DNA from: Elysia chlorotica
Lineage: Eukaryota > Mollusca > Gastropoda > Plakobranchidae
Assembly (NCBI GenBank): GCA_003991915.1
Contig: RQTK01000436.1
Location: forward strand, 62,001-126,000
DNA length: 64,000 bases
Reading direction: 5' to 3'
Position numbers and translations under genes: made by a program. How positions within the stretch are numbered: position 1 is the stretch's first letter; each line of letters starts with the position of its first letter. Shown here piece after piece: positions 35,338 through 46,477 of the stretch. The notes below the pieces were generated by a model. It was not told where the DNA came from, did no database searches, and was given only the letters and a program-made list of their open reading frames with translations.

Positions 35338-38300
35338 TGAGAGAGGGAGAGCTGAAGGGAAAGAGGGGAGGAAGGAGGGAGGGCAGGGGAGGGGGGTGTC
35401 AATTGTCGATTGCCAAAAGAGGAGTTGCCAATCTCAAAATGGTTTTGTTAAGTGTGCTCAAAAGGAAACATAATCATGCATGCAAACATTTATATTTTGT
35501 GTGATGTGAATATTTTCGACCCCTTACAGTGCATGTACAGTAGAGGCAAAAGAAGAGAGTGCACTGATAGTCTTAAACAATCTGAGAAAAATGCAGAGGA
35601 GGCAAATATCAATTCATTATACTTTTTACAAACATTAAGTCCATCATATCAAACTGTTGTAAAATAATCAATCTTTTCAAACATGCTTGGCTCACCTTGA
35701 TCTCTGCATTTAAAATAACATTGTTTGGTGTTGTTTTGTTTTAAATGAAGAGAGATGGAATATTGACAGTATGTTTCTATATTTTACTGCGATGTTAACA
35801 TTTCCACACCAGAGTGGAGAAAATGGTTTGTGCAACTAAAATACATTTATTTTACATGCTGGTCAACACCACAATACAGCGTTAATTGTTTGATTTTGAG
35901 CTATTCATTGGGTCTTGTTACTTTCTCTTCTATAAAAAAAATATGACTGATATTATAAAAGACTCAGATTGATTTTTTTCATGTGTAAATAATTTTTTAC
36001 ACTAAAGGCAAAAGTTAGTTTTGTGCATATAGCAGGTCTACCATAATAAGTAATCTCAAGGGATGACAAAAATCCACAGGGTTTAATATTTCAAGATATC
36101 ACAGAAATATGATCGAGAATTATATGAATCGGTACAATTATGTTTCAAGAATTTGAAAAATGAAAACATTTATATAACAAACATATTAACTAAAAAACTG
36201 TGATCATCCACTAAATATTCAATTTACAGACTATTTTTTTGAAAAGTCAAATATCAGGATAGTAAAAACTTTAAACTAAACCTTTCTGAGAAATTTTAAG
36301 TTCATAACACCCCTATGAAAAGTCTTTGTTTTACGACTTACGTGCAAACACAAGGTAAAAAAAAAAATGTCAATGCAAACCAAACCGAATTGTACAAAAT
36401 ACTCACAGTTTTTGATAGATCGCTGCGACATGAGAATTTAGATCCAACAAAACTCCTCTGTTTGGACTGGTCGTCGCTATCGAGTTCCTCGGCCCCAGCT
36501 CGACTATCCTGGTCCTCCAGCAGACATGAGACTCCGTCCGCCAGAGTTGTCTGCCTGTCCATGACCACCATGAGGACGTTCTGGGAGAGCCCCGCCCACA
36601 GACCGGGCTGCTCGGGGGGCAGGGCCTGGGGCGCCACAGGCTGGGGGTACAGACCCTCGGGCTGAGGCCGGGGCTGCATGTGCTCACCCATCGTCTCCAG
36701 CATCATCACCATCCTGAAGAATAAAACACAATGGTTCCAATTTAGTGTTTTCTTCCCCGCTCAACAATACCCTCTGTTTAAAATAAACGGATCCTTGTTT
36801 GGTTTGTGTATATAGTCCTGACATTGGACGGTAAGTGACCAACCAACCCTCTTTGGTTTCCGTTAGAAGGAAACTACCACACCAAATTTTTTTCCTTAAA
36901 AAAGCTATGATCTACAAGATTTAAACTTATCAATGTGGGTGAACTGATTTCTACTATAAACATACTGCTATTGTAAAAGAGAGCATTTACTGTATTGACA
37001 AAAAATTAAATTTATCTATCCCCCCCCCCCCAAAAAAAACAACAAAAAACAACACACACACAAAAAAAACTGCATAGGAATGCACTGATATATCATCATA
37101 CACAGACATGATCTACAAAGATGCCATTAGTCAAGTTATCCACGCAGGGAAACTGACGTAACCGTTTAACGTGCAAAGCGTTGCTTGCTCTTCTCAACGA
37201 TCTTCCTCATGGTGGTTGACTGGGTTTGTTAGACAGTCTACTACAGGATGGAGGACAGGTATCCAGTGGACCTTCATGAAGCAACTCGAGGATCTTGACG
37301 TTGCAAACATCAGCCTTCTCTCCCAAAAGCAACATGAAGCACAAAGCTTTATCGTGTGGCAGAAGAAGTCGGGGAAAACTGGACTTCAGATAAGCCATGA
37401 GAATCAACAACAAACGGGCTAATGCATTGCAAACACACAACGAAATCATTGGAGAGGTTGACAAGTTTGTCTATCTTGGCAATGTTGTAAATAAAGACGA
37501 GGGAACAGATGAAGACATCAAATGCCGAATCAACAAGCCTATATTGCTCTGAAAATTGGCGCACAACCAAGACTAGCACCACAAAACTACAATCATGCAC
37601 CAGCAGATGCCTCAGAAATATCTTCAACGTTAGGTGGCCTAAAGTCGTCTCAAATAAAAAGCTGTGGGCCAAAACGAAAGAAACCCCCATCCAAACAGAG
37701 ACCAAAAAGAGGCAATGGGGTTGAATAGGCCATACACTTCGAAAGCCTGTATCCAACATCACAAGGCAAGCCCTGGAGTGGAATGCCCAAGGGAAAAGAA
37801 AGGTCGGCTGTCCAAAGCAGACTTGGCGGAGTAGCACCGACGTAGAGATAAAAGCTGCCGGTACCACATGGACCGAGCTGAAGAGGACCAGCCAAAATCG
37901 AGTCAGGTGGAGGGGAGTTGCTGCTGTGGCCCTATGTTCCTTAAGGAATCAAGAGGCTTAAACTAAACTAAACAGACATAATCTTCTCTGTCTTACCTGG
38001 CTGGTGACTTAGTTTCAATCTGAGCAGAGCTGAGAACCCCAGGGGACAGAGCACTCACATTGCTCACCATGTTCACCAGCAATGCTGCAACCTGAACAAT
38101 ACAAAAAGACAACAACAAAAATCCATGGTTTTATACCAATTGAACAAAAATTAAAAAAAAAAAAAAATTGTTTAAACACAATGGCCTCAACTTCTCACTG
38201 AACATACTAAGGGTAATAACTCATCACATAACATTTTATGCCAAAATACAAAGAGGCATAACTTTTACCTATGCAGTGAATAGGATTAGGAGTGCTACAA

Positions 38301-41300
38301 ATACTGTGCCACTCTATTATGATGTTGCAGCTAACTTCATGATTCATTGTGATTATCAATTTTATTATTTACACTTTAGACGATACTATGCCAATTGTTA
38401 TACTATTGACTCATGACATCATGATTCATTGTGATATTATCCACTTTCTTATACCCCATGGAATGTAAATGAAAAAAATTACAATGTATTTGATTTTCCA
38501 AAAAAAATACTCTTTTGCTTTACATATTGATAGACCTTTTCCCCCCTCCATTACTAACCTCTGCATTATCATCAGAAAAAGGCAATAAGGTTGCCATAAT
38601 TTTTGTGACATAAAAGACATCAAAAGAATCCATGACTTCTCTCTTTTGAGCTGCTGTCACCAACGCCTTTCTAACGCCATGGGTCATTGTTGGCACATCC
38701 ACGGTTTCAATGTCAGCCTGAAAGACAAATAAAGAATGATGTTTTCAATTTTCATTATTCAGGAACACCAAAAAATATGTCAGTTGTATAAGTTTGTAAT
38801 TTGCTATTGTTTTTATCTTGAAGGGTTATCCGATCACAACTCAAGCGCACAAACCACTTTTCTCATTCAGTAAAAGTCCCATACAACTTCATAACCACAG
38901 ATAGCATGGTTGAACCATTGACCTAAAAATAGGCCTATAGATGAGCTAATGGCCTTGCCGCAATAACAGTGTTTGGCAGCCCCTTGAGCAATAAGACCCT
39001 CACTTGTCTGCTGGCTGACTGGTGGTAGAGTAATAAACCTGTCCTTCAGAATTATGCCATTTTTGGGCAAAATTATTTGATGGGTTGAAAATATGGATCT
39101 TTCTTTTCCTATTTCATAGAATCACTGCGAGCGGCTTTAAAGCAAGAATTGCAGAACATAAAGCCACTGTGAGCAGCCGAATGGATGCATTCAGTTAAGC
39201 CTATATGTATCGAACTTTGGAAAAAAAATCTCTCTTCTAGGGACCTTCTAGGGATCAGGTATAGCTAGATGAGCAAATTATTACTTTGTTACTGCTGGCA
39301 ATAGAAAAGAAAAACTTTGAAATCTAAAATTTTCCCTTTGTGCAGTCAATACAAATAGAAAAATTAAAATATGGTATGTACATTTCTGTAAGAAAGACAC
39401 CGGTTTAATAACAACAATAATAAAAATAAATAATTCGGACAACAACAGAAGCTGCAGCAATTGCAACAACAACAACAGTAATTACAAAAAGAATTTTAAT
39501 TAAAAAAAACAACAACTTTAAAACAAAGGAAAAAAGAAGTTAAGAGTGAGACAAAACAAGTATAAGAAAAAGCTGTGTGAGTGTCACCTCAGAGAAGCGC
39601 GAGAGTTTGCGCGTGATGTCCTTGGTGAAGTCGCAGGCTGAAATGTTGAGGCTGGTCCAGAATCCGTCTCGGCCACAGGTGTGGGTGGCCCGGGCCCCCT
39701 GCTGGCTCGAGCTGTGGCATGGCTGGGAGGCCACCAGCCCGGAGACAGACTGCTCCCAGCGGAACACGCCTTTGGCCGTGCGGTTCTGAACAGCCGGGCA
39801 CTCCAGCATCAGCTCAGGCACTCTCACGTCCACTGTCACCTGCACATTGTGGGGGAAAATGGTGCTGAAATGTATCATCTTGGTGGTTATAACTATGGAT
39901 GACCACATGTCAATTAGTCCTAAGAGGTTTGGAGGAGTGTAGATAACGGATTTAGTAAAACTAATTAAATAAAAGACCACAAGGGGTAAATTGCAAATTA
40001 AAAAAGGTTCAAGGGTGCACAAATTGTGAAGCAGTTATTGCTTTTTTTGTTTAAATAGAAAGCTTTAATGCAGAAAAAATCGTGGATATTCATTGACAGC
40101 CAAAAATAAATTACACAGTTAACTATAGAGAGCCTAATAATCTGAGATGGGTAAATTGAACTCTACAAAAATGGATTTGAGCCTCAATGACCAAACTTTA
40201 ATCTAGAGTAGAAACTCTAGATCTAGATAATTATATCAGATGATCTTCTATTAAACTAGGTGTGATTCATTGAATGCATGTCAGTGCTACATGTCAAAAC
40301 ATTGAGAACGTCTTGAAAGTTAATTCCTCATTGGATTCTAAAAAGAACCATTGTTTAAATGTATGTGTAGTATTTCATGTGAACAATATAATACTTGGGC
40401 TTTATTTTGGTTCAAACGATCGACACTAGAACCCCCTGCTTCCTCCGGTTATTCTCCCTATTTTCTTGCTACTAGTTTTAACAATCACTACACTGTATTT
40501 TCGATTTCCTTTTCTTCGTGATTTTGAACATTCTACTGATTGCAGGAGAATAAAATGGCCGTGGGGTTTATAAGCGAAGCAAATATAATATCTCTATTTT
40601 AAAAAATTGAAGGAATAATATCATGGTGAGAAAAGAATTTCTCCTTTAATACAAGTTTAGGTTTAAGGGGGAAAGGTCTAGATATAGCAAGCACTGTACA
40701 TGTAGTAAATTATACACGGACAGGGGCGTGTGAAGTCCAACCTGCCATGTGTCATCAAGCGATGACTAAACAAGAAAGGCAATCTTCGATGAAGATTGGT
40801 GGCTTCTGCATCCCTACCTCAGATTATTGCGAGCATAAAAGGGCCACACTTTAAAATCTGAGGCGGGTTCACCCATTTCAAGTTATATTGACCCCGCCTC
40901 AAGTTATCTCATTGCTTGCGTGTGGGCCACAGGCACCAGTGACATAGAGTCGGGTCATAGACCACAGGAACGTGAAGCACTGAGACTGATTGTTCAGACA
41001 AGAACTGAAAAAAGGTAAAATACTATAATGCTCTAGCACAGCTAAAACGCATTCACCAATACATGTACCTTCAAAGTATAAAGATATGAAAATCATTGAT
41101 GTACTCTTCCGGTTAGATAATGAGTATATTGATCGGATTCTGCCAACATCGTATTTAATCGAGATCTTATATGCAATACGATGGCCAATCCTAACTTATA
41201 ATAGTCACTGTGACAACATTGAATTCAATAATCAATGGAAATTGATGCTTTGCAATGCAGACATCAACTGTGTGTTACGCGCATTGAACACAACCCAAAC

Positions 41301-44300
41301 GAAAAATTATGATCGGAAGTTAGTATAAAAAAAAAAGTTGACTTTCGATATGAATTAAATCAACCAATAAAACTAATGGTAATAGTCATTGTATTGAATA
41401 AGTGAAAACAAAAGTACCTTAGAATCGGGAAGATAATATCGATGGTCCTAAATTGTTTGTATGAAGTCTCTTTGTTGGGTCAAATCCTAACCAGTGACTA
41501 GAAACTGAAGTTATAGACACGATTAGGCCGTGCTGTTTTTAACTCACCGTAATACGACCAGGACCGCCCGTAAGGCGTTATTTGCCACACTTTGGCGTAA
41601 TAAATAACCGCCCAAAGCGTGATGTTGGCAGGTCTGCAAGTGTCTGATACGTACCGTCTTGGTGTGGTTGCGTGAGGATGTGGTCACAACACAGCTCCAC
41701 TCGCCAGCGTGGGTCCGATCTAGCTTCTCCACAACCAGCTTGTGGTTCACGACCGTCTGGTCAGAGTTGCGTGATGTGTACACGCTCACTCCCAGGCTGG
41801 CGTTGGTCGTCACCATGTGACCACTGCGGAACCAGGCGATGTTCATGCGACCAGGCGCTCTCGACGCATAGCAGTTGATGGGTAGTTTGTCCCCCTGGAA
41901 AACCAGCTGACTCTCTGAGGGTTGAATGTCAAAAACCTTGAGCTGGAAATCTCGATCTGTGGAATAGAGATGTCAAATTGAGAGTTAAAAAGTTGTAAAG
42001 TGAGATTAACCTCCTCAAAACATTAATTTTATTCTCTGAGGTTTTTATTTCATAAACTAAAAATGGCCCATCATAAACCAAGACATGGCTGTTGCTTGCA
42101 ACAAATGGGTATTTTAATAACAAAAAAAACACTGTAAAGTGGTGATTACAAAGGTGAAAGAAAAAATTATTAAGAATGTCAGTATATATCCCCCACCCCA
42201 AAAAAACCAACAGAAGGAGGAATAAAGCATGTTTTAATCAAGGTAACTTTACAATGATGAACACTTACTGCAGACCAATTCCCTGCGCCTGAGATCTGCC
42301 ACCGATCTGCCTTTCAGCTTCTCAGGCAGAGCACACTCTGTGCCCACGATTCTAACATCCCTCATCTCCGACCACTTCAGAACCTTTTTCAAATAGCAAT
42401 CGCACTGTAGCACAGGAGAGTTGAACGAGCTGTATTGAGAAAACAAAAAAAAAGATGCGTTACCTGACCAAAGGAAAAATGTAGAAAACCCACATAATTT
42501 TCATTCAGTTTTAATTTTTTAATTTAGGGGTTAAAGGGTATTAACCCCCACCCGAATGGAATAAAGTTTCCCTGGGCTATACTATATTTGTGTATTAAAC
42601 CAAACCAAACAAAAATTTTAAAATGATCAGCGACCGTACACTTGACCATCAGACTAAACTTTACACAAACTTGATTGAATCTCTCTACAATGCGCATAAA
42701 CAGAGTTTACTTAGCAGAATTAAGTTATTGTATAAAAAAAAAATAGAAACAAGCTGTATAAATACAGCAGACACAATTTGTTATTAGTATGGAATGGGAT
42801 AAACTGTTAATGCAACCCCCACCCCCCTCCCGGGAATTAGAGGTTCTTAATTACTCATTAGCGAAAAATGTGTTAAATTGTTTATGTTAAACCTAAGAAA
42901 AACTATTCATACCATGGCTGGTCAATTTGTAACTATCATGTGTTGCAGATCTTAAAGCCACAACTACTTCTAGTTAAAACTGTTCAAAATGTGTAGACAT
43001 ATTATTCTTCCTGTGCAAGCAAAGTAGTTTCTCAGTAAAACAACAAACAGTTGTAAGCTGTATGGCACATAATAGCTATGAATTTTAAAACATGTGAGTT
43101 GCAAGCAAAGAAAAGAATCTTACATCCTTGTCAATGATCGAAGATCATTAAAAGTGCCATCTGGAATTGTTGAAATAAGGTTTCCGGACAGAAATCTGAG
43201 ATAAGAAGAAAAAAATACATTACACATTATAGTAAATGAAATAAATAGAAAATGGCTTTAATACATATATTTACAAACATAAGTATCATAATTTGTGCAA
43301 AACAATTGAAATTTTCACCAGGCTCGTTTTTCTTTGTTACTCCAAAAACATAAAGGACCATCTAATTCTCAATAAAAAAAATAAAAGATCTATATGTTCA
43401 AGTATTTGTTTCTTTAAATAGAGTGAAGACATTTGAATCTGTGATTCTTCGAACCCCCCCCCCCCATTCCAAGGTGACCTCAGGCCTTGATTGCTGAACA
43501 AAGCTTAAAGTTTAACAGATAGAGACAGAATGAGTTTCACACCTACAAACTAAACCTTAGTCATTTTTAAGTAGACATCTCACTCAAAAGCCATATCTGC
43601 GCATCTTTTATAAAGATTTTAACAGATTTTTTAACGTTTTTTTTTAACACAAATAATTTCAGGCAATATAAACAAACAATGTGAATATATGTTTGTGGTT
43701 CTACAAGTGCGAATATAATGTAACAGTATTGTGACTATATATAATTTATTTATCAGAACACATCAGTTAACTATGAGCGTTTCAGCTTTTCTGGATCAAC
43801 AGTTTAGTTGACTCACAGCTTTTCCAAGTGGGGCAGCCCTGAGAACATGTTACTGTTGACAGTACCCAGCTGGTTGTTGGTCAGATCTCTGAAAGCAAAA
43901 ACAAATAAAATCCTTTCAAAATCATCTTACAAAATCCTTCCAAAGTCTCTAGCGTCTGTACATAAAAAGTCACATTAACGAACATATAATTATTACGTCT
44001 ATGGCATAACTTTATAAACTAGTGATATTATTGATGTGGTTTTTTTTTTCATTTTGAACATTAAGGAGAAAAAATATCGAAGGAAGTCAGACGTTTTTGT
44101 TCTATATGATTCACAAGAACTTGTGACATCCATTTCCAAATATCAATTCTTACGAACCTATAAAAGGTAGATTGGTATGTATAGGTTCAAAGTTATTCGT
44201 CGTAAAAAAAAAATGAATATAAATTACCGAACTTTTGTAATTATTTTTTTCCATTTTATTTGAGGATTTACACTCTTTTAACTTATAAAAACACTGCACG

Positions 44301-44419
44301 CAACATTCGCCTGTTTTACTGAAGGTAAATATACATTGTGTACTTACAGCCGTTTCAGATTCTGTAATCCTTCAAAAGCGCCAGCCTCAATCAAGGCAAT
44401 CCGGTTGTTATTCAGTCGC
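22613..44419 (-). CDS. ADGRA3: Adhesion GPCR subfamily A (GPR124/GPR125-like), 16 exons, 5' end missing
   Basis: Sixteen exons join without a frame break into about 1,796 residues. Order: three 24-residue LRRs, LRRCT (CDCYL...C), an Ig-like domain ([15 protein letters not shown]), a hormone-receptor motif, GAIN with GPS (GGWRTDGC...KHLSNFALL), seven TM helices, and a cytoplasmic tail of about 600 residues ending in the class I PDZ ligand [15 protein letters not shown] in the TM5 region is close to vertebrate GPR125. Vertebrate relatives act at the plasma membrane in Wnt7/Frizzled signalling and planar polarity through Dishevelled and PDZ partners (family knowledge). Odd points are a roughly 120-residue Ser/acidic insertion in GAIN, a long Asn/His-rich third intracellular loop, and a tail longer than vertebrate ones. 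Invertebrates usually have a single ADGRA gene, so A3 rather than A2 naming is tentative. Signal peptide, LRRNT and LRR1 are not found in the window. Confidence 0.93.
25641..25820 (-). CDS. ADGRA exon: ICL2 and TM4
   Basis: 180 nt. A proline-rich second loop ([17 protein letters not shown]), as in vertebrate DEPPPPPRPM, then TM4 [19 protein letters not shown]. Confidence 0.94.
26182..26367 (-). CDS. ADGRA exon: TM2-TM3
   Basis: 186 nt. [17 protein letters not shown] (TM2), the ELPCQIAG extracellular cysteine and TM3 [15 protein letters not shown]. The Cys probably pairs with the ECL2 cysteine in the next-but-one exon. Confidence 0.92.
26757..26875 (-). CDS. ADGRA exon: linker and TM1
   Basis: 119 nt. 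[15 protein letters not shown] then a hydrophobic TM1 ([19 protein letters not shown]). Donor GTAAGT. Confidence 0.92.
27115..27191. repeat. (TTA)n microsatellite
   Basis: In the ADGRA intron just before the GPS-to-TM1 junction; grades into GTT units. Its polytyrosine ORF is an artefact. Confidence 0.95.
27397..27500 (-). CDS. ADGRA exon: GPS motif
   Basis: 104 nt. [10 protein letters not shown] then [10 protein letters not shown]. The HL-S tripeptide fits the GPS autoproteolysis consensus HL-S/T, but the second cysteine cluster of typical GPS motifs is replaced by VQIK, so cleavage is uncertain. Confidence 0.92.
27918..28028 (-). CDS. ADGRA exon: GAIN beta strands before GPS
   Basis: 111 nt. 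[12 protein letters not shown] and AAFFDFKDI match the GAIN strands before the GPS. Acceptor TGTGATTAG, donor GTAAGG. Confidence 0.9.
28478..29099 (-). CDS. ADGRA exon: GAIN subdomain B with long insertion
   Basis: 622 nt. Starts [15 protein letters not shown] (vertebrate SIQLPPSLF). A roughly 120-residue acidic, Ser-rich insertion with several N-x-S/T sites follows, then the conserved [14 protein letters not shown] and NWTVVSPVV. Acceptor has a pure T-run then GACAG; donor GTAAGG. Confidence 0.9.
30614..30638. repeat. (AT)n microsatellite
   Basis: About 12 AT units, palindromic and able to form a cruciform. Confidence 0.9.
32759..32870. repeat. (GA)n microsatellite
   Basis: Long, nearly pure GA tract in the large ADGRA intron; flanks remain purine-rich to about 32990. 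Confidence 0.95.
33421..33668 (+). mobile_element. tRNA-derived SINE, copy 2
   Basis: Has B box GTGGTTCGAGC, the GATTTCGCCCCTACTGGTTG stretch, the ACGGCACATAAAATTGTCAG core and the ACATTGGACGTTAAACC tail. Lies in the large ADGRA intron between exons 36713-36407 and 29099-28478. Confidence 0.75.
34699..34927. repeat. Compound (GA)n-(GACA)n repeat
   Basis: Pure GA to about 34763, then GA with interruptions, then (GACA)n, densest at 34836-34870. Confidence 0.95.
35179..35346. repeat. Compound (GATA)n-(GA)n repeat
   Basis: About 18 GATA units to 35252, one with a C substitution, followed by GA-rich sequence. Confidence 0.95.
36407..36713 (-). CDS. ADGRA exon: GAIN, Pro/Gln-rich and Cys-containing segment
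   Basis: 307 nt. Begins MVMMLETM, then a Pro/Gln-rich stretch, [13 protein letters not shown], and FVGSKFSC near the end, matching the SFKCN position of GPR125. Donor GTGAGT. About 12 residues seem absent at the junction with the next exon compared with vertebrates, so a small unseen exon is possible. Confidence 0.87.
36805..36845 (+). mobile_element. SINE tail fragment
   Basis: TATATAGTCCTGACATTGGA resembles the end of the SINE family. Very short, so tentative. Confidence 0.35.
37100..37974 (+). pseudogene. Decayed 3' end of a non-LTR retrotransposon (LINE) reverse transcriptase
   Basis: Translated pieces in shifting frames resemble the LINE reverse-transcriptase C-terminal region: a QVIHAGKLT segment, VVDWV-type residues at the following motif, a damaged catalytic region (DVANISLL where F/Y-A-D-D is expected), [19 protein letters not shown], and a C-terminal GKRK-GRP-TWR segment. 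The element is 5'-truncated, has frameshifts and in-frame stops, and ends in short TAAAC repeats at 37960-37974, typical of several LINE clades. It lies antisense in the ADGRA intron between exons 38091-37997 and 36713-36407. Clade not determined. Dead element. Confidence 0.8.
37997..38091 (-). CDS. ADGRA exon: GAIN subdomain A, second part
   Basis: 95 nt. [12 protein letters not shown] with two possible N-glycosylation or core positions; corresponds to the DVMVDIASNIM segment of vertebrate GPR125. Donor GTAAGA. Confidence 0.9.
38559..38717 (-). CDS. ADGRA exon: GAIN subdomain A, first part
   Basis: 159 nt, phase 0. [19 protein letters not shown] and [13 protein letters not shown] are helical GAIN-type segments. 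Acceptor GTCTTTCAG, donor GTTAGT. Confidence 0.9.
39588..39839 (-). CDS. ADGRA exon: hormone-receptor motif (HRM)
   Basis: 252 nt, phase 0 at both ends. [16 protein letters not shown], then QPCH, a THTC and GRDGFWTS cluster, and SACDF give the usual HRM cysteines. The end leads into the GAIN helical part ([11 protein letters not shown]). Unusually GC-rich for this window. Confidence 0.92.
39840..41654 (-). other. ADGRA intron between Ig and HRM exons
   Basis: Holds repeat copy B (39892-40657). The remaining 41000-41650 stretch is AT-rich with nothing recognised. Confidence 0.6.
39892..40657. repeat. ~750-bp dispersed repeat, copy B
   Basis: Same orientation as copy A and inside the ADGRA intron between the Ig exon and the hormone-receptor-motif exon. 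Its left end is only about 50 bp from the acceptor of exon 39839-39588. Carries the same TTTATT word (40401-40406), an AATAAA on the ADGRA strand. Confidence 0.75.
41655..41956 (-). CDS. ADGRA exon: Ig-like domain
   Basis: 302 nt. One Ig domain with the Cys pair (INCYAS and WSCVV), the core Trp (IAWFRSG) and the D-x-G/A-x-W/Y tyrosine-corner-like DRTHAGEW. Acceptor TTCCACAG, donor GTACGT. Confidence 0.93.
42269..42429 (-). CDS. ADGRA exon: LRRCT cap
   Basis: 161 nt. Encodes the C-terminal LRR cap with [13 protein letters not shown], a TECALP cysteine and a final LVCS. Acceptor AATACAG, donor GTAAGT; leaves in phase 1. Confidence 0.93.
43124..43195 (-). CDS. ADGRA exon: LRR 4
   Basis: 72 nt, phase 2; [19 protein letters not shown] pattern, equivalent to the LSGN repeat that ends the LRR block in vertebrate GPR125. 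Donor GTAAGA. Confidence 0.93.
43817..43888 (-). CDS. ADGRA exon: LRR 3
   Basis: 72 nt, phase 2; [19 protein letters not shown] pattern. Acceptor TTGCTTTCAG, donor GTGAGT. Confidence 0.93.
44348..44419 (-). CDS. ADGRA exon: LRR (second of four)
   Basis: 72-nt exon in phase 2, [19 protein letters not shown], with acceptor TTGTTTCAG and donor GTAAGT. AGAF-GL-LKRL matches the second LRR of vertebrate GPR125, so the first LRR exon is still missing upstream. Confidence 0.92.
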
Positions 44420-44756
44420 CTGAAACAAACAATCAAACAAAAAGTTCAACTAATGCTATACGGCTAACTAACAGTCAGACTAAAAAGCGGGCCAGTCCGC
44501 CCCAGTTGAAATTCCACTGCTTCGGAGCGGACAGGCGAAAGAACAATAGAAAAGAGGTCGGAGCCGTGAAGGCTATCGAGAGTTGACCACGAGTAGTCAA
44601 GAGGCGAGGCCAAGAAATTAAAACAATAGGAGCCAGGGAGAGAGCGGGACAGAAGACATTGCAAGATAAAAGGAAAGAGCCTGTCCATAGCAGCCTTTTG
44701 CTGTTTCACGCGCGACAGACATACGGTGTTAACCATTCTTCAACCTTCCTCTCCTC

Positions 44757-44773
44757 CCCCCCCCCCCCCCCCC
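44757..44773. repeat. C17 homopolymer
   Basis: Similar C runs of 9-15 occur at about 3676, 37021, 43456, 48363 and 53105. Lengths may be assembly-dependent. Confidence 0.85.
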
Positions 44774-46078
44774 GAATGAGAGCCCCGTTCCCACACGCGC
44801 GATGAAATGTATCATTGCATTTAAGTATTTATTTAATTATATAGATTCTATTGGACAGACCGTAAAGGGTTTTTAAGATATTAAGTAAAACTATGAAAAG
44901 TGACACAGGGGAAATAGGGCAAATCATATAAACGATTTTGATGTAGTTTAAACGCATCAATAAACAAAATACACTGTGCTTGAAAGCAAAGAGAAGACTG
45001 GCAGTTGAGGCAAAGGATCAGTATCCTTAACAGGCCTACAATGGGCTCATCGAAAATATCTAGGAACTCTCCATCGAACTATGTGGTATTGAGTGCAGGT
45101 CCTTAACCCAAAAAAATAAAACAAAAAGCAATCAATTTCAGAAAGATCAACTTTTTAATGAGCAAATGTTCCCCAAATGTGAACGCTGAAAAAATTGTGT
45201 CCATTGCAGGTATGTAGCAAGTTCTTTAACACATGCTAGTTTTTGTTTGTTATTTTTTAGTTGTTTTTTTTTTTTTTTCGTTCACCCCCACACCCTACCT
45301 AACAGCGTATTAAAGGTCTTGGCGTCTGTTCGAACATTTACAGTTAGAGACAGTCAGGATAATTATTTTCTGCTCGCGTTTTGCAGAATTCCCAATGGGG
45401 TACACTGAAGAGAGGCTTATCAGCAACTGTACGTTTTCTTTTTTTTCCTTTCTGTTCATATCTGAACAAACCAAACCAAAGACGTAAGGAACATTAAGCA
45501 CGACTATTATACGTCTTTTTCACAGCCAAACAGCAATTAAATTTCTAGAACTGTATTGAAAAGACAGTACATGTACCAGTCGTCGTAAATTATGTTAATC
45601 TAGATAGACCTTCACAAACTATTTTTTCGTTGATAAAAATGTATAATTCGAATCTGATACCCACATCCAAACAGCCAAACAATTCAAGAGGCACAATTTA
45701 AATAAAGGATAAATTCGTTACATAAGCATTATCTTACGACGTCGGCAATAGAACATTTTTTTCAAGAGGGGTGGGGAAGGTAATGGAGGGAAAACAGACG
45801 AACATAAAGAAAGTGGGTGTTGGAAGCAGATGAAAGAAACATGAATTAGGAATAAAAGATAGGGTCAGAGGGAGAGAGTGGAAAAGGAGGCGGAGAAACA
45901 GATGATAGGAGGGGGAGCAATAGAGACTGATAGAGAGAGTGGGAGAATTAGTTTGGAGGGAAAGAGGGCGGGGGAGAGAGGGGAGAGACAGAGAAAAGCA
46001 GAGAGAACAAGAATGATGTAAAAAGAGGGAGATGGAGAGGGAGAGGGAGAAAGAGCGAGGATACCACCCACTAGGATA

Positions 46079-46096
46079 GAGAGAGAGAGAGAGAGA

Positions 46097-46131
<35 letters not shown>
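46079..46131. repeat. (GA)n microsatellite
   Basis: GA tract at the end of a purine-rich region starting near 45760. Confidence 0.95.
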
Positions 46132-46133
<2 letters not shown>

Positions 46134-46477
46134 AAACGCGGGTGTGGGGGGGGAGAAGCAAACGGCGGGGGCGAGATTAATTATGCTATTTGTTCTTCAA
46201 AGGCCTCGGTAATAAACAGGTGCGCGCTGCCTCGCCTGCCTTCCCGGGGAGATATTAAAATAGGTCGCGTGTACAGCAAGCCTACTATGCTTTAACTGTG
46301 TGAAATTTGTTCAATTTAAAAACTGTTCAAATCCAAGAAAAAATAAAACAAGGCTTGAGAAGTACAAGTCAATAGCGGGAAAAGTGAAAGCAGGTTGATA
46401 ATTCAAGAATGTATCTAGGATAGACGACCATTGGCATCTTGGATACAGAATGGAAAATGGGGAAAATGACGCTTTAC

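Larger units (their letters stand above)
29100..36406 (-). other. Large ADGRA intron (7.3 kb)
   Basis: Contains a GC-richer patch at about 29590-29815, an (AT)n at 30614-30638, three big GA/GACA/GATA arrays (32759-32870, 34699-34927, 35179-35346) and SINE copy 2. No exon is recognised. Confidence 0.6.

Noticed and set aside
34561..35402. Several Ser/Leu- or Arg/Glu-rich ORFs over 34.5-35.4 kb
   Set aside because: Products of GA, GACA and GATA arrays in all frames.
37171..37422. ORF that could be taken for a host gene
   Set aside because: Its residues belong to a degenerate LINE reverse transcriptase that continues in other frames to 37974.
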